The notes: generated by a model not told the origin, from the sequence alone. Positions 25,243 to 35,818 are shown, numbered from the stretch's first letter. The stretch: 64,000 bases of DNA from Microtetraspora niveoalba (GCF_001570405.1 NZ_BBYM01000021.1:62001-126000), one strand, 5' to 3'. Made by a program: numbers and translations.

Positions 25243-28200
25243 AGCCGCCTGCCAGGAAGACGCCCGACGACGGGCCCGTCGACCGGTTCGGCCACGCGGA
25301 GAACGAGGAGCAGGCCATCGATCACGCCGATGAGCACAGGGAGACCCCGGGGGAGCAGACCGTCGCCTTCCGGCCCATCCGGGACGCCGATCTCTCCGGC
25401 ACCGGTTCCGGGGGCGACGACCAGCCGGCCGTGAGCGGTCCCGCCCGTGCCGGCTGGGACAGCGGCGACACCTGGGACGGTTTCACCGTGCGCCCCTCCG
25501 CCCCCGCCGGTTCGGCCGTCTCTCCCGGGCGGGACGACGACGACCGTTGGGACGCCTTCGCCCCTAAGGACGCACACGCGTCCGACACGCCGGGAGGCGG
25601 CGCGCCCGAGCGTATGCCCGACCGCATGTCCGATCGCGCGTCACGGCCGCGCATCGGCGACCGTACGGCATGGGCGACCCCGGAATGGGACGCCTTCGCC
25701 AACCGGCAGCCGAGGCGGACGCCGCCGCTGGGCGGCGACGCGGCATCGGGTGCGGGGGAGCGGCCGCGCGCCCCGCGGCCCGGCGTCCCCACCCACGATT
25801 CCCCCGCCCAGGATCCCTTCGTACGGGATGCCTCGGCCCGCAGGCTCCCGGCGGAGCGGACGCCGGCCGACGCGCCCGAGCGCGAGAACACCCGGGGAGA
25901 GCCGGGGGAGCGGGCGGAGCCGTCCCTGTGGGACGCGATCGCCCGCGACACGCCCGCTTCGGAGGCGTCCGAGCACGCCGACGCGGGGCGGCGGGCTCCG
26001 GCGGAGGGGACGTCCCTCTGGGATCGGCCGGTTCACGACGGCTCCGGCGACGAGAGTGCGCCCGAAGAGACCTCCCTGTGGGACGTCCCGGCGAAGGGCT
26101 CCGCGCAGCGTGTTGAGGGCCCCGCTCGTGACGGCCTGGGGCGTGCTGCCGAGGAAGCCGAGACCTCCGTCTGGGAGAGGCCCGAGCGGGCCGCCCCGGC
26201 AGGGGAGGCGCCGGAGCGGAAGGCTTCCGTCTGGGACGCTCCCTCACTCCGGGAACGACCCGAGGAGCCGGCGCAATGGGATGCGTTCACGCCGCGCTCC
26301 ACGTCCGGTTCCTTACCTGACGGCGCCGGGACTTCCGGAGCCGCCGCGTCACCGGATCCGGCTGATGTGGTGATCGCCGGCTTCGCCGCCGTCGCCAAGG
26401 ACGTCCCCGGCTGGGACGCCTTCAGCGCGCCCACGCCGCCCAGGACGGCCGGCGACCGCGGTGCTGACGAGGCGCCCGGCGACTCGGACGAGCCCCGGAC
26501 ATCGGGAGAGACCACCGACGACGCCGCGCCCGCCCGCCCAGAGGTCGCCACCACACCTGCCCCCGACGACGCCGCGGAACCCGGCCACGATGGCGCGCTC
26601 GCCCAGGATGAGGCGGCGGAGCCTGGCCACGGTGGCGCGTTCGTCCAGGATGAGGCGGCGGGACCTGCCTCCGAGACGGGTTTCGCGCCGGCTGATGGCG
26701 AGGTGGCGGAGCCTGCCCATGGTGAGGTGGTGGAGCCCGGTCACGGTGGTGCGTTCGTCCAGGATGAGGCGGCGGAACTTGCCCACGAGGGGGGCTCCGC
26801 GCCGGCTCATGACGAGACGGCGGCTTGGTCGGTCGACGGCGAGACGGTGGCCGGTCCGGCCCCTGGCGAGATGCCGGAAGGCGCGCAACGCGGGCCGGAC
26901 GACGTTCTCGACGTCCCCGCTGACACCGGCCACGACGAGAGCGCCTCTGACGACGCGCCGTTCGATGACGGCGGGCTGAGCGGCGAGTCCGCGAGCCCTC
27001 GGGCTCCCGAAGGCACCGAAGATGTCGCCGATCCGCACGAGATTGACGGATCCCGTGGCATCGACGGGGGCCAGGACGACGAGCATCCCTGGCTGACCGA
27101 GGACCGCCTGGAGGCGGAAAGCGGCATCGCAGCGCGGGACACGGAGTCGCCTGAGGCGACCGAAGCGGCCGAGGAGCCCGCCGCGATCCCGGGGCCCCTT
27201 CCCGGCACCGGTCGGACAACCCACACGGAGCAATCCCCGCACGCCGGGGAGATCGAGGACGGCGGGCTCACAGAGTGGGGGCAGCGGTCCGCGTACGCCG
27301 GAGAGACCGAGAACGACGCGGACGCCGCACAGGGGCCGTCGGCGGAGGCCGCCGATGATGTGGCCGGCGACGTTCAGTCCGTGACGAGCGCCGATGGCGT
27401 GACCGGCGATGGCGAATACGGAACCGAGGGCGCGGAAAGCAGGCTCTACTCCGATGATGTGATCGGGGATGGCGAGTCCGTGACGAGCGCCGATGGCCTG
27501 CCCGGCGCGACAGGGTCTGGAGCCGAGGTCGCGGAGGATGAGCCTCACGCCGATGATGTGGCCGACGATGGCGTGTCCGGGACCGGCGTCGACGGTGAGA
27601 ACGGCGACGGCGGGCGTGCGACGGGCGTCGGCGATGCGACCGACGATGCCAGCGATGCGACCGGCGGTTCGAATGGCGACGTGGCGGATGAGGTCGAAGA
27701 GGACCCGGTGGCGCGGGTGCGCGCGGTCCCGATTCCGGATCCCGTCTCCGCGGCGCTGACCGAGTCGCTCGCCCAGCTCCGGCTGGCCGTCGAGGACCTG
27801 CACTTCGGCCTGGACGTGCCAGGAGCGGAGGAGGCGCGCAAGGCGCAGGCCTCGGTGCTGGCGCAGCTTGAGGACTACGTCATCCCGCGTGTGCACATGA
27901 GCACCGCCCCCGCGTTGATCGTCGTCGCGGGCTCCACCGGTGCGGGGAAGTCCACACTGGTCAACACGCTGGCCGCCCAGCGCGTGAGCGCGACGGGGGT
28001 GCGCCGGCCGACCACGGGGACGCCGGTGCTGGTCTGCCACCCCGACGACCACGAGTGGTTCGCCGAGGGCGACCTGCTCGGCGGGCTGACCCGGCTGGAG
28101 CGTCCGGCCAAGGGGGCGGGTGTGGACAGCATCGTGCTCTCCACCACCGAACGACTTCCCCCGGGTGTGGCGCTCCTCGACACCCCGGACATCGACTCGG

Positions 28201-29402
28201 TGGTGGAGGAGCACCACGAGATCGCGCACCGGATGCTCGACGCCGCCGATTTGTGGGTGTTCGTGACCACCGCCTCCCGGTACGCGGACGCGCCCTCGTG
28301 GAACCTGCTGCGGCTGGCCAAGGAACGCGGCGCGCGCCTGGTCATCGTGTTGTCGCGGGTGCCGGAGAAGTCGCGCGACGTCATCGTCAAGCATTTCGGC
28401 CGCATGCTCGACGAGTACGGCCTGGCCGACGCCGAGCGCTTCGTGATCAAGGAGACGACGGTCGCCGACGGACGGCTTCCCGACAAGGAGGTCACCGACC
28501 TGCGGATGTGGCTGGCCCACCTCTCCGTGGACGACGAGCGTCGCGCCGCCGCCATCCGGACGACCCTGAACGGCGTCCTGGACAGCTTCCGGCACCGGCT
28601 TCCCGCGCTGGCCCGGCATCTGGAGACACAGGTGGCGCTGCGCGCGGATCTGCGGTCCGACGTGGACGCCGCCTACATGGGTGCGCTGGCCGACATCGAC
28701 GAGGCCACCAGGAACGGCTCGCTGCTGCGCGGCGAGGTGCTGGCCCGCTGGCAGGACTTCGCCGGGTCCGGCGACCTGATCCGCACCCTTCAGCTCCGCC
28801 GCGGCGGCAAGGGCGGCCAGCGGGGGCCGCAGCGCCTCCGCGCGCTCAGGACGGCGATCAGGAACGCGCTCGAAAGTATGATCAACTCTGCGGCTCAGCG
28901 AGCGGCGGAGGAAGTCGTCGCCCGGTGGAAGCAGCGCGCGGGCGCGGGCGACCGGCTCGCCACCACCCCGGGCCTCGGCCGTTCCTCCGACGAGGCCGTG
29001 CAGCGCACCTCCCGGGCCATCGGCGCCTGGCAGGACCACGTCACCGAGTTGATCAGGACCGAGGGCGTGACCAAGCGGTCGGTGGCGCGGCTCGTCTCGT
29101 TCGACGTGGAGTCGCTCGCGCTGATCTTCACGGTGGGCCTGCTCGGCTACGGCGCCACGGACGTCTCGTCCGGGCCGGGCGCCGGCGCGCTGCCGCAACG
29201 CCTGCTGCGCGCGCTCCTCGGCGCAGAGTCCCTCCGCAACATCAGCGCCAAGGCCCGCAGCGATCTGCGCGCCCGCATCGGCATGGTCTTCGACGAGGAG
29301 ACCCTGCGCTACGTCGACACGCTCGACGGCGCCGGCATTCCGGACGAGGCAGCAGCCACCCGCCTGTACCAGGCGACGTACAACCTCGAGGTCGCACGAT
29401 GA
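25239..29402 (+). CDS. Dynamin-like/YfjP-type GTPase with very long disordered N-terminus
   Basis: 1387 aa from a GTG overlapping the cysG stop. Residues 1 to about 830 are predicted disordered, acidic and low-complexity. They contain 11 Trp-Asp/Glu motifs (W73, W79, W104, W150, W231, W261, W281, W312, W332, W347, W392; WDAF four times), EPGHGGAFVQDE repeats at 446-510 and three 33-residue repeats at 706-804. The GTPase domain follows, with Walker A GSTGAGKST at 898-906, an Arg/Pro-rich switch (VRRPTTGTP) and DTPD at 981-984. The G4 position reads LSRVPEK and lacks the N/TKxD motif. A long helical part follows, with a hydrophobic stretch near 1294-1306. It is coupled to a second GTPase. The role is unknown; membrane remodelling is inferred. 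Confidence 0.8.
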   Translation: MKPPARKTPDDGPVDRFGHAENEEQAIDHADEHRETPGEQTVAFRPIRDADLSGTGSGGDDQPAVSGPARAGWDSGDTWDGFTVRPSAPAGSAVSPGRDDDDRWDAFAPKDAHASDTPGGGAPERMPDRMSDRASRPRIGDRTAWATPEWDAFANRQPRRTPPLGGDAASGAGERPRAPRPGVPTHDSPAQDPFVRDASARRLPAERTPADAPERENTRGEPGERAEPSLWDAIARDTPASEASEHADAGRRAPAEGTSLWDRPVHDGSGDESAPEETSLWDVPAKGSAQRVEGPARDGLGRAAEEAETSVWERPERAAPAGEAPERKASVWDAPSLRERPEEPAQWDAFTPRSTSGSLPDGAGTSGAAASPDPADVVIAGFAAVAKDVPGWDAFSAPTPPRTAGDRGADEAPGDSDEPRTSGETTDDAAPARPEVATTPAPDDAAEPGHDGALAQDEAAEPGHGGAFVQDEAAGPASETGFAPADGEVAEPAHGEVVEPGHGGAFVQDEAAELAHEGGSAPAHDETAAWSVDGETVAGPAPGEMPEGAQRGPDDVLDVPADTGHDESASDDAPFDDGGLSGESASPRAPEGTEDVADPHEIDGSRGIDGGQDDEHPWLTEDRLEAESGIAARDTESPEATEAAEEPAAIPGPLPGTGRTTHTEQSPHAGEIEDGGLTEWGQRSAYAGETENDADAAQGPSAEAADDVAGDVQSVTSADGVTGDGEYGTEGAESRLYSDDVIGDGESVTSADGLPGATGSGAEVAEDEPHADDVADDGVSGTGVDGENGDGGRATGVGDATDDASDATGGSNGDVADEVEEDPVARVRAVPIPDPVSAALTESLAQLRLAVEDLHFGLDVPGAEEARKAQASVLAQLEDYVIPRVHMSTAPALIVVAGSTGAGKSTLVNTLAAQRVSATGVRRPTTGTPVLVCHPDDHEWFAEGDLLGGLTRLERPAKGAGVDSIVLSTTERLPPGVALLDTPDIDSVVEEHHEIAHRMLDAADLWVFVTTASRYADAPSWNLLRLAKERGARLVIVLSRVPEKSRDVIVKHFGRMLDEYGLADAERFVIKETTVADGRLPDKEVTDLRMWLAHLSVDDERRAAAIRTTLNGVLDSFRHRLPALARHLETQVALRADLRSDVDAAYMGALADIDEATRNGSLLRGEVLARWQDFAGSGDLIRTLQLRRGGKGGQRGPQRLRALRTAIRNALESMINSAAQRAAEEVVARWKQRAGAGDRLATTPGLGRSSDEAVQRTSRAIGAWQDHVTELIRTEGVTKRSVARLVSFDVESLALIFTVGLLGYGATDVSSGPGAGALPQRLLRALLGAESLRNISAKARSDLRARIGMVFDEETLRYVDTLDGAGIPDEAAATRLYQATYNLEVAR
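27354..27650 (+). repeat. Three 99-bp in-frame tandem repeats
   Basis: Within the disordered region of the large GTPase. Units begin GATGATGTG at 27354, 27453 and 27552 and encode 33-residue repeats that start DDV. Units 1 and 2 share SVTSADG at the same offset; unit 3 is more diverged. The exact 33-codon spacing shows duplication without loss of frame. Confidence 0.75.
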
Positions 29403-31030
29403 CTGCCAGCACCACCGACGTCCAGTACGGCCTCGGGGCCAGGTTCGCCGCCCTCACGCGGCTCGTCGAGCTGGGCCAGGGGCGCGCCGACCAGGCGGCG
29501 CTCGCCGAGGCCGCCCAGTTGCTCGCACGCGCCGGCGATCGGCTCAGGCTGTCCCCGGATCACACGGTGGTCGCGCTGGCGGGAGGCACGGGCAGTGGCA
29601 AGTCGTCCCTGTTCAACTCCGTGTCCGGCCTCGAACTCTCACCGACCGGGGTGCGCAGGCCGACCACCGCCCGCACCCACGCCTGCGTATGGGGTCTGGA
29701 CGGAGCCGGTCCGCTCCTCGACTGGCTGCAGATCCAGTGGCGGCACCGCTTCGCCCGGGCCAGCGCCCTGGACAAGGGGGAGAGTCAGCTTCACGGGCTC
29801 ATCCTGCTCGACCTGCCCGACCACGACTCGATCCGGGCGCTCACCGACACCGAGGCCGATCGGCTGATCAAGGTCTCCGACCTCGTGGTATGGGTGCTCG
29901 ACCCCCAGAAGTACGCGGACGCCTCCGTACATCGCCGGTACGTCACCGAACTGGCGGGGCACGACGCCGTGACGGTCTTCGTCCTGAACCAGGCCGACCG
30001 GCTGTCGCAGGAGGACCGCGAGATCTGCGTGGCCGACCTGAGAGAGCTGCTCTCCACCGAGGGGGTGGACACCCCGCAGGTGGTCGTGACCTCCGCGCTC
30101 ACGGGCGAGGGCGTCGACGATCTCAAGGCGGTGCTCGCCGAGTCGGTGGTCCGGCGTCGCGCCGCGTTCCAGAGGTTGGAGGCGGATCTCGACCGGCTGA
30201 TGACCCCCCTCGCCAAGGACATCACCGACGTCCCGAGCGTCGAGCCCGTCGTGGACGGCGCACGCCGCGAAGGGCTGGCCGACGCCCTCTGCGACGCGGT
30301 CGGCGTCTCCGCCGTCGGCGAGGCCATGGAGAACGTGTACGGGGTCCGCTCTGCCGACTGGGTCGGCTGGCCGTACGCGCGATGGGCGGCCAAGCTGCGA
30401 CCCGACCCGCTGAGCAGCCTTCGGCTCGGCGACGTGAAGGAGGAGATCCGCAGCCTGGTGGGCAGCGCCGTCAGCGCGCAGCCCGCCGAGGTGGACAACG
30501 CGGTGCAGGCGCTGGCCGACGGCATCACCCCCGGAATGCCGGAGGTCTGGCAGGCGGGCGTGCGCGACGCAGCGCGGTCGAGTTCCGCCGAGCTGCCCGC
30601 GACCCTTTCCGACGAACTGTCGCAGGTCGCTCCACCGCTGGACCGGGTCCCCGGCTGGTGGTGGCTGCTCAAGATCTGGCAGTACCTCCTCGTCGTGCTG
30701 TTCGTGGTGGGAGTCGCCTGGGCCGGAGCGATCCTCGCGTACGGCGTGCTGGAGCTGGGCAAGGCGCCGGTGGAGATCCTCGGCGACGTCGGAGTGCTTC
30801 CGTGGCTCGCGTTGATGATCGTCGGCGTATTGGGGCTGGGCGCCCTGTCGGGCATGGCGAGCCGGAACTTCGTCGTCCTCGCCGCCGCGAACGAGCGGGA
30901 GCGCCTGGAGAAGGACATGCGGCGCCGAGTGGCCGGTGTGGCGGAGCGGATGGTGATCGCGCCGGTCGAGAGCGAACTGCGGCGCTACAACGACTACTTC
31001 GGAGCGGTGGCCGCCGCTTCCCGGAAGTAG
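29399..31030 (+). CDS. Membrane-anchored dynamin-like/YfjP-type GTPase
   Basis: 543 aa. The G1 motif AGGTGSGKSS is at about residues 60-70. The switch RRPTTARTH follows, then G3 DLPDHDS and G4 NQAD (in VFVLNQADRLS), so unlike its partner it keeps all main GTPase motifs. Two membrane helices lie at about 420-445 and 463-482, followed by a basic, helical C-terminus. ATG 29399 overlaps the stop of the first GTPase (ATGA). Paired GTPases of this kind occur in streptomycetes (the DynA/DynB pair in sporulation septation is a possible comparison, not established here). The next gene encodes an SSB paralogue. Confidence 0.85.
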   Translation: MTASTTDVQYGLGARFAALTRLVELGQGRADQAALAEAAQLLARAGDRLRLSPDHTVVALAGGTGSGKSSLFNSVSGLELSPTGVRRPTTARTHACVWGLDGAGPLLDWLQIQWRHRFARASALDKGESQLHGLILLDLPDHDSIRALTDTEADRLIKVSDLVVWVLDPQKYADASVHRRYVTELAGHDAVTVFVLNQADRLSQEDREICVADLRELLSTEGVDTPQVVVTSALTGEGVDDLKAVLAESVVRRRAAFQRLEADLDRLMTPLAKDITDVPSVEPVVDGARREGLADALCDAVGVSAVGEAMENVYGVRSADWVGWPYARWAAKLRPDPLSSLRLGDVKEEIRSLVGSAVSAQPAEVDNAVQALADGITPGMPEVWQAGVRDAARSSSAELPATLSDELSQVAPPLDRVPGWWWLLKIWQYLLVVLFVVGVAWAGAILAYGVLELGKAPVEILGDVGVLPWLALMIVGVLGLGALSGMASRNFVVLAAANERERLEKDMRRRVAGVAERMVIAPVESELRRYNDYFGAVAAASRK

Positions 31031-31477
31031 CCGCATACCGGAACAGGCGGCGTCTTACGGAGCGGCCTGGGCCGGAACGCAGCCGCGTACGTGATGCGGC
31101 GGCGTCTCCGGGCGCGGAAAAGCAGCCGGCTCAGGAAGGGGCAGGGGCACAGACCCGCCTGGCCCGAAAGCCAGCCGAGTACGTGATGCGGCGAAGTCTC
31201 GTGAGCAGTCGGTATGCGGCAGCTACCTGGCCCGAAAGGTGGCTGGGTGGGGCGGCGGCGTTTCGGGAGCAGCCGGCGTCGGAGAGTGACCTGATCCGGA
31301 CGATGGCGGGCGCCGATTAGGCGGGCCTCGGGAGTCGTCGTGGCTCGAAGTCGGCGGCCCAGCCGTCCCCAGGCCCGCGGTTGTCCACAGAACCAAATTC
31401 GGCACCGTGGCGCCGGGCGGGGCAGGGCCAGAGTTGTGCCCGAAGTCCGGCGAGGGCCCGGACCTGGGGAGGACTCC
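31031..31477. other. Intergenic region with degenerate direct repeats
   Basis: 447 bases between the second GTPase and the SSB gene, with no supported gene. Two 43-base direct repeats at 31066-31108 and 31158-31200 (36 of 43 bases identical, both containing TACGTGATGCGGCG) are followed by a degenerate third copy at 31226-31264. The last 100 bases contain a CCACAGAACC segment and the SSB ribosome site. Confidence 0.6.
31066..31264. repeat. Direct repeats, 43 bp, two good and one degenerate copy
   Basis: Copies at 31066-31108, 31158-31200 and (degenerate, sharing CCTGGCCCGAAAG) 31226-31264. The spacing of copies is 92 and then 68 bases. No coding frame spans them with host-like codon bias. Confidence 0.6.
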
Positions 31478-32386
31478 ATGAGCGACGTCTACGTCACGCT
31501 GAGCGGCAACGTCACCGCCGACCCCCGGCAGTACCAGTTCCCCGACGGCTCGCGCGCGACGAGCCTGCGTCTCGCGGTCAACCGGAGGGTGCTCGACCGG
31601 CAGTCCCAGACATGGACCACGGAGGACACGACGTACTACCTGGTCCGGTGTTACCGGGCGCTCGCCGACAACGTCGCCCAGTCGGTCCGCAAGGGCCATC
31701 CACTCGTCGTGTACGGCAGACTCCGGATCAGGCAGTTCGAAGACCGGCAGGGCGAGCGGAGATTCTCGGCCGAGGTCGAGGCCAGCTCGGTCGGCCATGA
31801 CCTCAAATGGGGCATCGCCAGTTTCGAGAAGCCCATCCGGTCCTACGCGGGAGCGCCTGGTGCCGACCAGCGACGGGGCATGGAGGACGCTACTCGCGAG
31901 TGGGAGTTGCGGGCCGTGTCGTACGCGGAGGGGCGGCCCGCCCATCCGGTGGAGGCGCCGTCGTCCTCGGGCGATGAGAGCACGCGGCCGAGCGAGGCTG
32001 TGGAGCGCGATGCTGAGGTGGCGAGGCGAGCAGATCAGGCTGCGGAAGAGGTTGCCGAGGTAGTGGGGCAGTCGGACAAGGTCATGGAGCGGGGGGCCGA
32101 GCTGGCGCCGCCGTCGGGCGAGGCGACCAGGCAAGGCGTGGCGACCGGGCGACGCGAGGCGACAGGGCAAGGCGCGGGGCAAGGCGCGGCGATGGGGCAA
32201 GGCGCGGGGCAAGGCGTGGCGATGGAGCACGGCGAGGCGACCGGGCAAGCGGGCGAGGCCGTGAGGCGGGCAGCCCGGACGCCCAGGCGAGGGGACGAGC
32301 GTCCGTTGTCGGGAGACGAGGGGAAGGACCGGGATGATCTCGCGCCATGGCCGGTGGAGACCGTACCGGAGAAGCTCGCGGCCTGA
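31478..32386 (+). CDS. Single-stranded DNA-binding protein, long-tailed paralogue
   Basis: 302 aa. An OB fold (residues 1-115) begins MSDVYVTLSGNVTADPRQYQFPDG and has LRLAVNRRVLDRQ, YYLVRCYRALADNVAQS and GHPLVVYGRLRIRQFEDRQG. The remaining about 185 residues are Ala/Glu/Gly/Arg-rich and contain GQGAGQGAAMGQGAGQG; the canonical acidic DDDIPF tip is absent. ATG 31478 follows GGGGAGG. It is probably not the replicative SSB, which normally sits with rpsF/rpsR. Proximity to the two GTPases suggests a shared role (inference). Confidence 0.85.
   Translation: MSDVYVTLSGNVTADPRQYQFPDGSRATSLRLAVNRRVLDRQSQTWTTEDTTYYLVRCYRALADNVAQSVRKGHPLVVYGRLRIRQFEDRQGERRFSAEVEASSVGHDLKWGIASFEKPIRSYAGAPGADQRRGMEDATREWELRAVSYAEGRPAHPVEAPSSSGDESTRPSEAVERDAEVARRADQAAEEVAEVVGQSDKVMERGAELAPPSGEATRQGVATGRREATGQGAGQGAAMGQGAGQGVAMEHGEATGQAGEAVRRAARTPRRGDERPLSGDEGKDRDDLAPWPVETVPEKLAA
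32164..32223 (+). repeat. 30-bp tandem duplication in the SSB tail
   Basis: Two adjacent 30-base units (32164-32193 and 32194-32223) that differ at two bases, built from GGGCAAGGCG sub-repeats. They encode GQGAGQG-type sequence and keep the frame. Confidence 0.7.
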
Positions 32387-32821
32387 CGCGATGCCGGAGT
32401 GCGAAGGCGCTGAGTCGGGAGGTGGGGACTCGGGAGGTGGGGACTCGGGAGGTGGAGCGCCGGGAGGTGGGGACTTGGGAGGTGGAGCGTGGAGGCTGCT
32501 GGGGGTGGGAGAGGTGAGCTAGGGGAGGGCATCGGCCGTGCGCGGCCGGTGCCCCACGATGGAACGTCCGGGGATCGGCCGATGGCGACTTCCACGTCGC
32601 TGCGAGAGCACCCTTGCTAGGTCCAGGTCACACCCCGCACCATGGCTGCTCCTTTCCCACACGGGCCCCCTGTGAAGGAGCGATTACCGTCAGCCGCCCG
32701 GTCGCCCGGATGGCCAGACTGCCAAAGGTAGCGGTTCCCGTCGCGCGACGCACACTCCGCAATTATTGTGTTACACATCGTGAGACGCTGGAAGCAGCGC
32801 ACGGACGCGTGGGGAGACTGG
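32387..32821. other. Intergenic region between SSB gene and diguanylate cyclase
   Basis: 435 bases without a supported gene. It begins with a 15-base tandem repeat (annotated separately). It then has a GC-rich stretch and an AT-richer segment near 32760 (CGCAATTATTGTGTTACACATC) that may hold the diguanylate cyclase promoter. Confidence 0.5.
32416..32490 (+). repeat. Five tandem 15-bp G-rich repeats
   Basis: Units CGGGAGGTGGGGACT at 32416, 32431 and 32461, with variants CGGGAGGTGGAGCGC at 32446 and TGGGAGGTGGAGCGT at 32476. Runs of GGG/GG/GGGG on the plus strand could form G-quadruplexes. It lies 30 bases after the SSB stop codon. Confidence 0.75.
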
Positions 32822-34117
32822 ATGACGGCACCCAGCCAGACCTCGGCCACACCGCGGGACGGATCGCCCTCGCGGCGCGGTCGGTGGCCTCTGCTGGCCC
32901 AGCGTCGTCCTCTGGTGGTCTACTTCTGCGGCATCGTCGCGCTGGATCTGGCCGCGATCGCGTACCTGCTGACCTCGACGGACTTCCGCCTCTCCCATGT
33001 CGCCGCGTTCGCCGCTCTGACGGCGTGCGGCGCGGTGTGCATCGAGGCCACGCGCCGGCTCGGAATGCCTGCCGGGGTGTCCCGCGACCTGCTGTCGGCC
33101 TGGTGGCTTCCGGTCGTGCTGCTGCTCCCGCCGTTGTACGCCCTGCTCGCCCCCATCCCGCTGCAGATCCTCCTGCAGGTGCGAGTGCGGGCCACGGTCG
33201 TCTACCGGAGGGTCTTCAGCGCGGCCGCGATCGGCGTGGCCGCCTGCGCCGCCTCCGTGGCGTTCCACGCGTGGATACCGGTGCCGGCCGAGCTGTCCAG
33301 CGGCCGCGCGTCGCCCATCGTCGCGGCGGTGGCCTGCGCGGCCATGTTCACCGTGCTCAACACCGCTCTCATCGCGATCGCCGTGCGCACCGCGGACCCC
33401 GACACTCGGTGGCGGGAGTTCCTGTGGAACCGCGAGAGCGCGCTGCTCGACGCCGTGGAACTCTGCCTCGGCGTGACGGTCGCCATCGCCTGCGGGCTCA
33501 ACCTGGCCCTGCTGGTGCTCGCGCTGCCGCCGGTGGTGCTGCTGCAACGCAGCCTGCTCCACGCGCAGTTGCAGGCGGCCGCGCGCACCGACCCCAAGAC
33601 GGGGCTGCTCAACGCCGCCGCCTGGCAACGCGAGGCCGACACCGAGATCGTCCGCGCCCGGCGCACCGGCGAGTCGCTCGCGCTGCTCATCGTCGACATC
33701 GACCACTTCAAGCGGGTCAACGACACCTACGGCCATCTCGTCGGCGACCAGGTGCTGATCGGAGTGGCCGCCACGCTGCGGAGCCAGCTTCGCGACTACG
33801 ACGTCGTCGGCCGGTTCGGCGGCGAGGAGTTCGTGATCCTTCTGCCGCGCGCCGACGTCACCGAGGCCCGGCGGGTGGCCGAGCGGCTGCGTTCTCGGGT
33901 GGGGCGCATGGCGGTCCCGGCCGACCACGCGATGGTCACGGTGACGATCTCGGCCGGGGTGGCCATCATGAACATGCACGGCCACGACCTGATCGAGCTG
34001 CTCGCCGCCGCTGATCTCGCGCTCTACCGCGCCAAGGAGCTCGGGCGCGACCGCATCTGCCTCCCCGCCCGTCCGTCCGCTCCTCCACCCCGCACAGGTG
34101 AGGAAATGACCGGCTGA
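32822..34117 (+). CDS. Membrane-bound diguanylate cyclase (GGDEF)
   Basis: 431 aa from ATG 32822, which follows GGGGAG at 5 bases; upstream GTGs at 32768 and 32780 would add a short basic leader. Residues about 25-255 contain several hydrophobic helices. The GGDEF domain (about 265-420) has TDPKTGLLNAAAW, the metal site DIDHFKRVND, the catalytic GGEEF, and an I-site RDYD five residues before it. The protein therefore probably makes c-di-GMP and is feedback-inhibited. No PAS or EAL domain is present. c-di-GMP controls development in streptomycetes (known); a like role here is inferred. ettA follows after 31 bases. Confidence 0.92.
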   Translation: MTAPSQTSATPRDGSPSRRGRWPLLAQRRPLVVYFCGIVALDLAAIAYLLTSTDFRLSHVAAFAALTACGAVCIEATRRLGMPAGVSRDLLSAWWLPVVLLLPPLYALLAPIPLQILLQVRVRATVVYRRVFSAAAIGVAACAASVAFHAWIPVPAELSSGRASPIVAAVACAAMFTVLNTALIAIAVRTADPDTRWREFLWNRESALLDAVELCLGVTVAIACGLNLALLVLALPPVVLLQRSLLHAQLQAAARTDPKTGLLNAAAWQREADTEIVRARRTGESLALLIVDIDHFKRVNDTYGHLVGDQVLIGVAATLRSQLRDYDVVGRFGGEEFVILLPRADVTEARRVAERLRSRVGRMAVPADHAMVTVTISAGVAIMNMHGHDLIELLAAADLALYRAKELGRDRICLPARPSAPPPRTGEEMTG

Positions 34118-34148
34118 AGCTGCCGTGGGTGCCACTACCCTTGGAGAC

Positions 34149-35813
<1,665 letters not shown>

Positions 35814-35818
35814 TCACC

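Noticed and set aside
27300-27700. CRISPR-like repeats in the GTPase gene
   Set aside because: The repeats are 99 bases, coding, in frame and diverged, with no constant short repeat and unique spacers.
26349-29198. 949-codon minus-strand frame opposite the large GTPase
   Set aside because: Shadow frame; composition is repeated Arg/Val/Gly/Leu and the plus-strand frame has Walker A and correct codon bias.
32334-32522. 62-codon frame over the 15-bp repeat (Gly-rich)
   Set aside because: The 15-base unit keeps any frame open; the frame overlaps the SSB 3' end and has no start signal.
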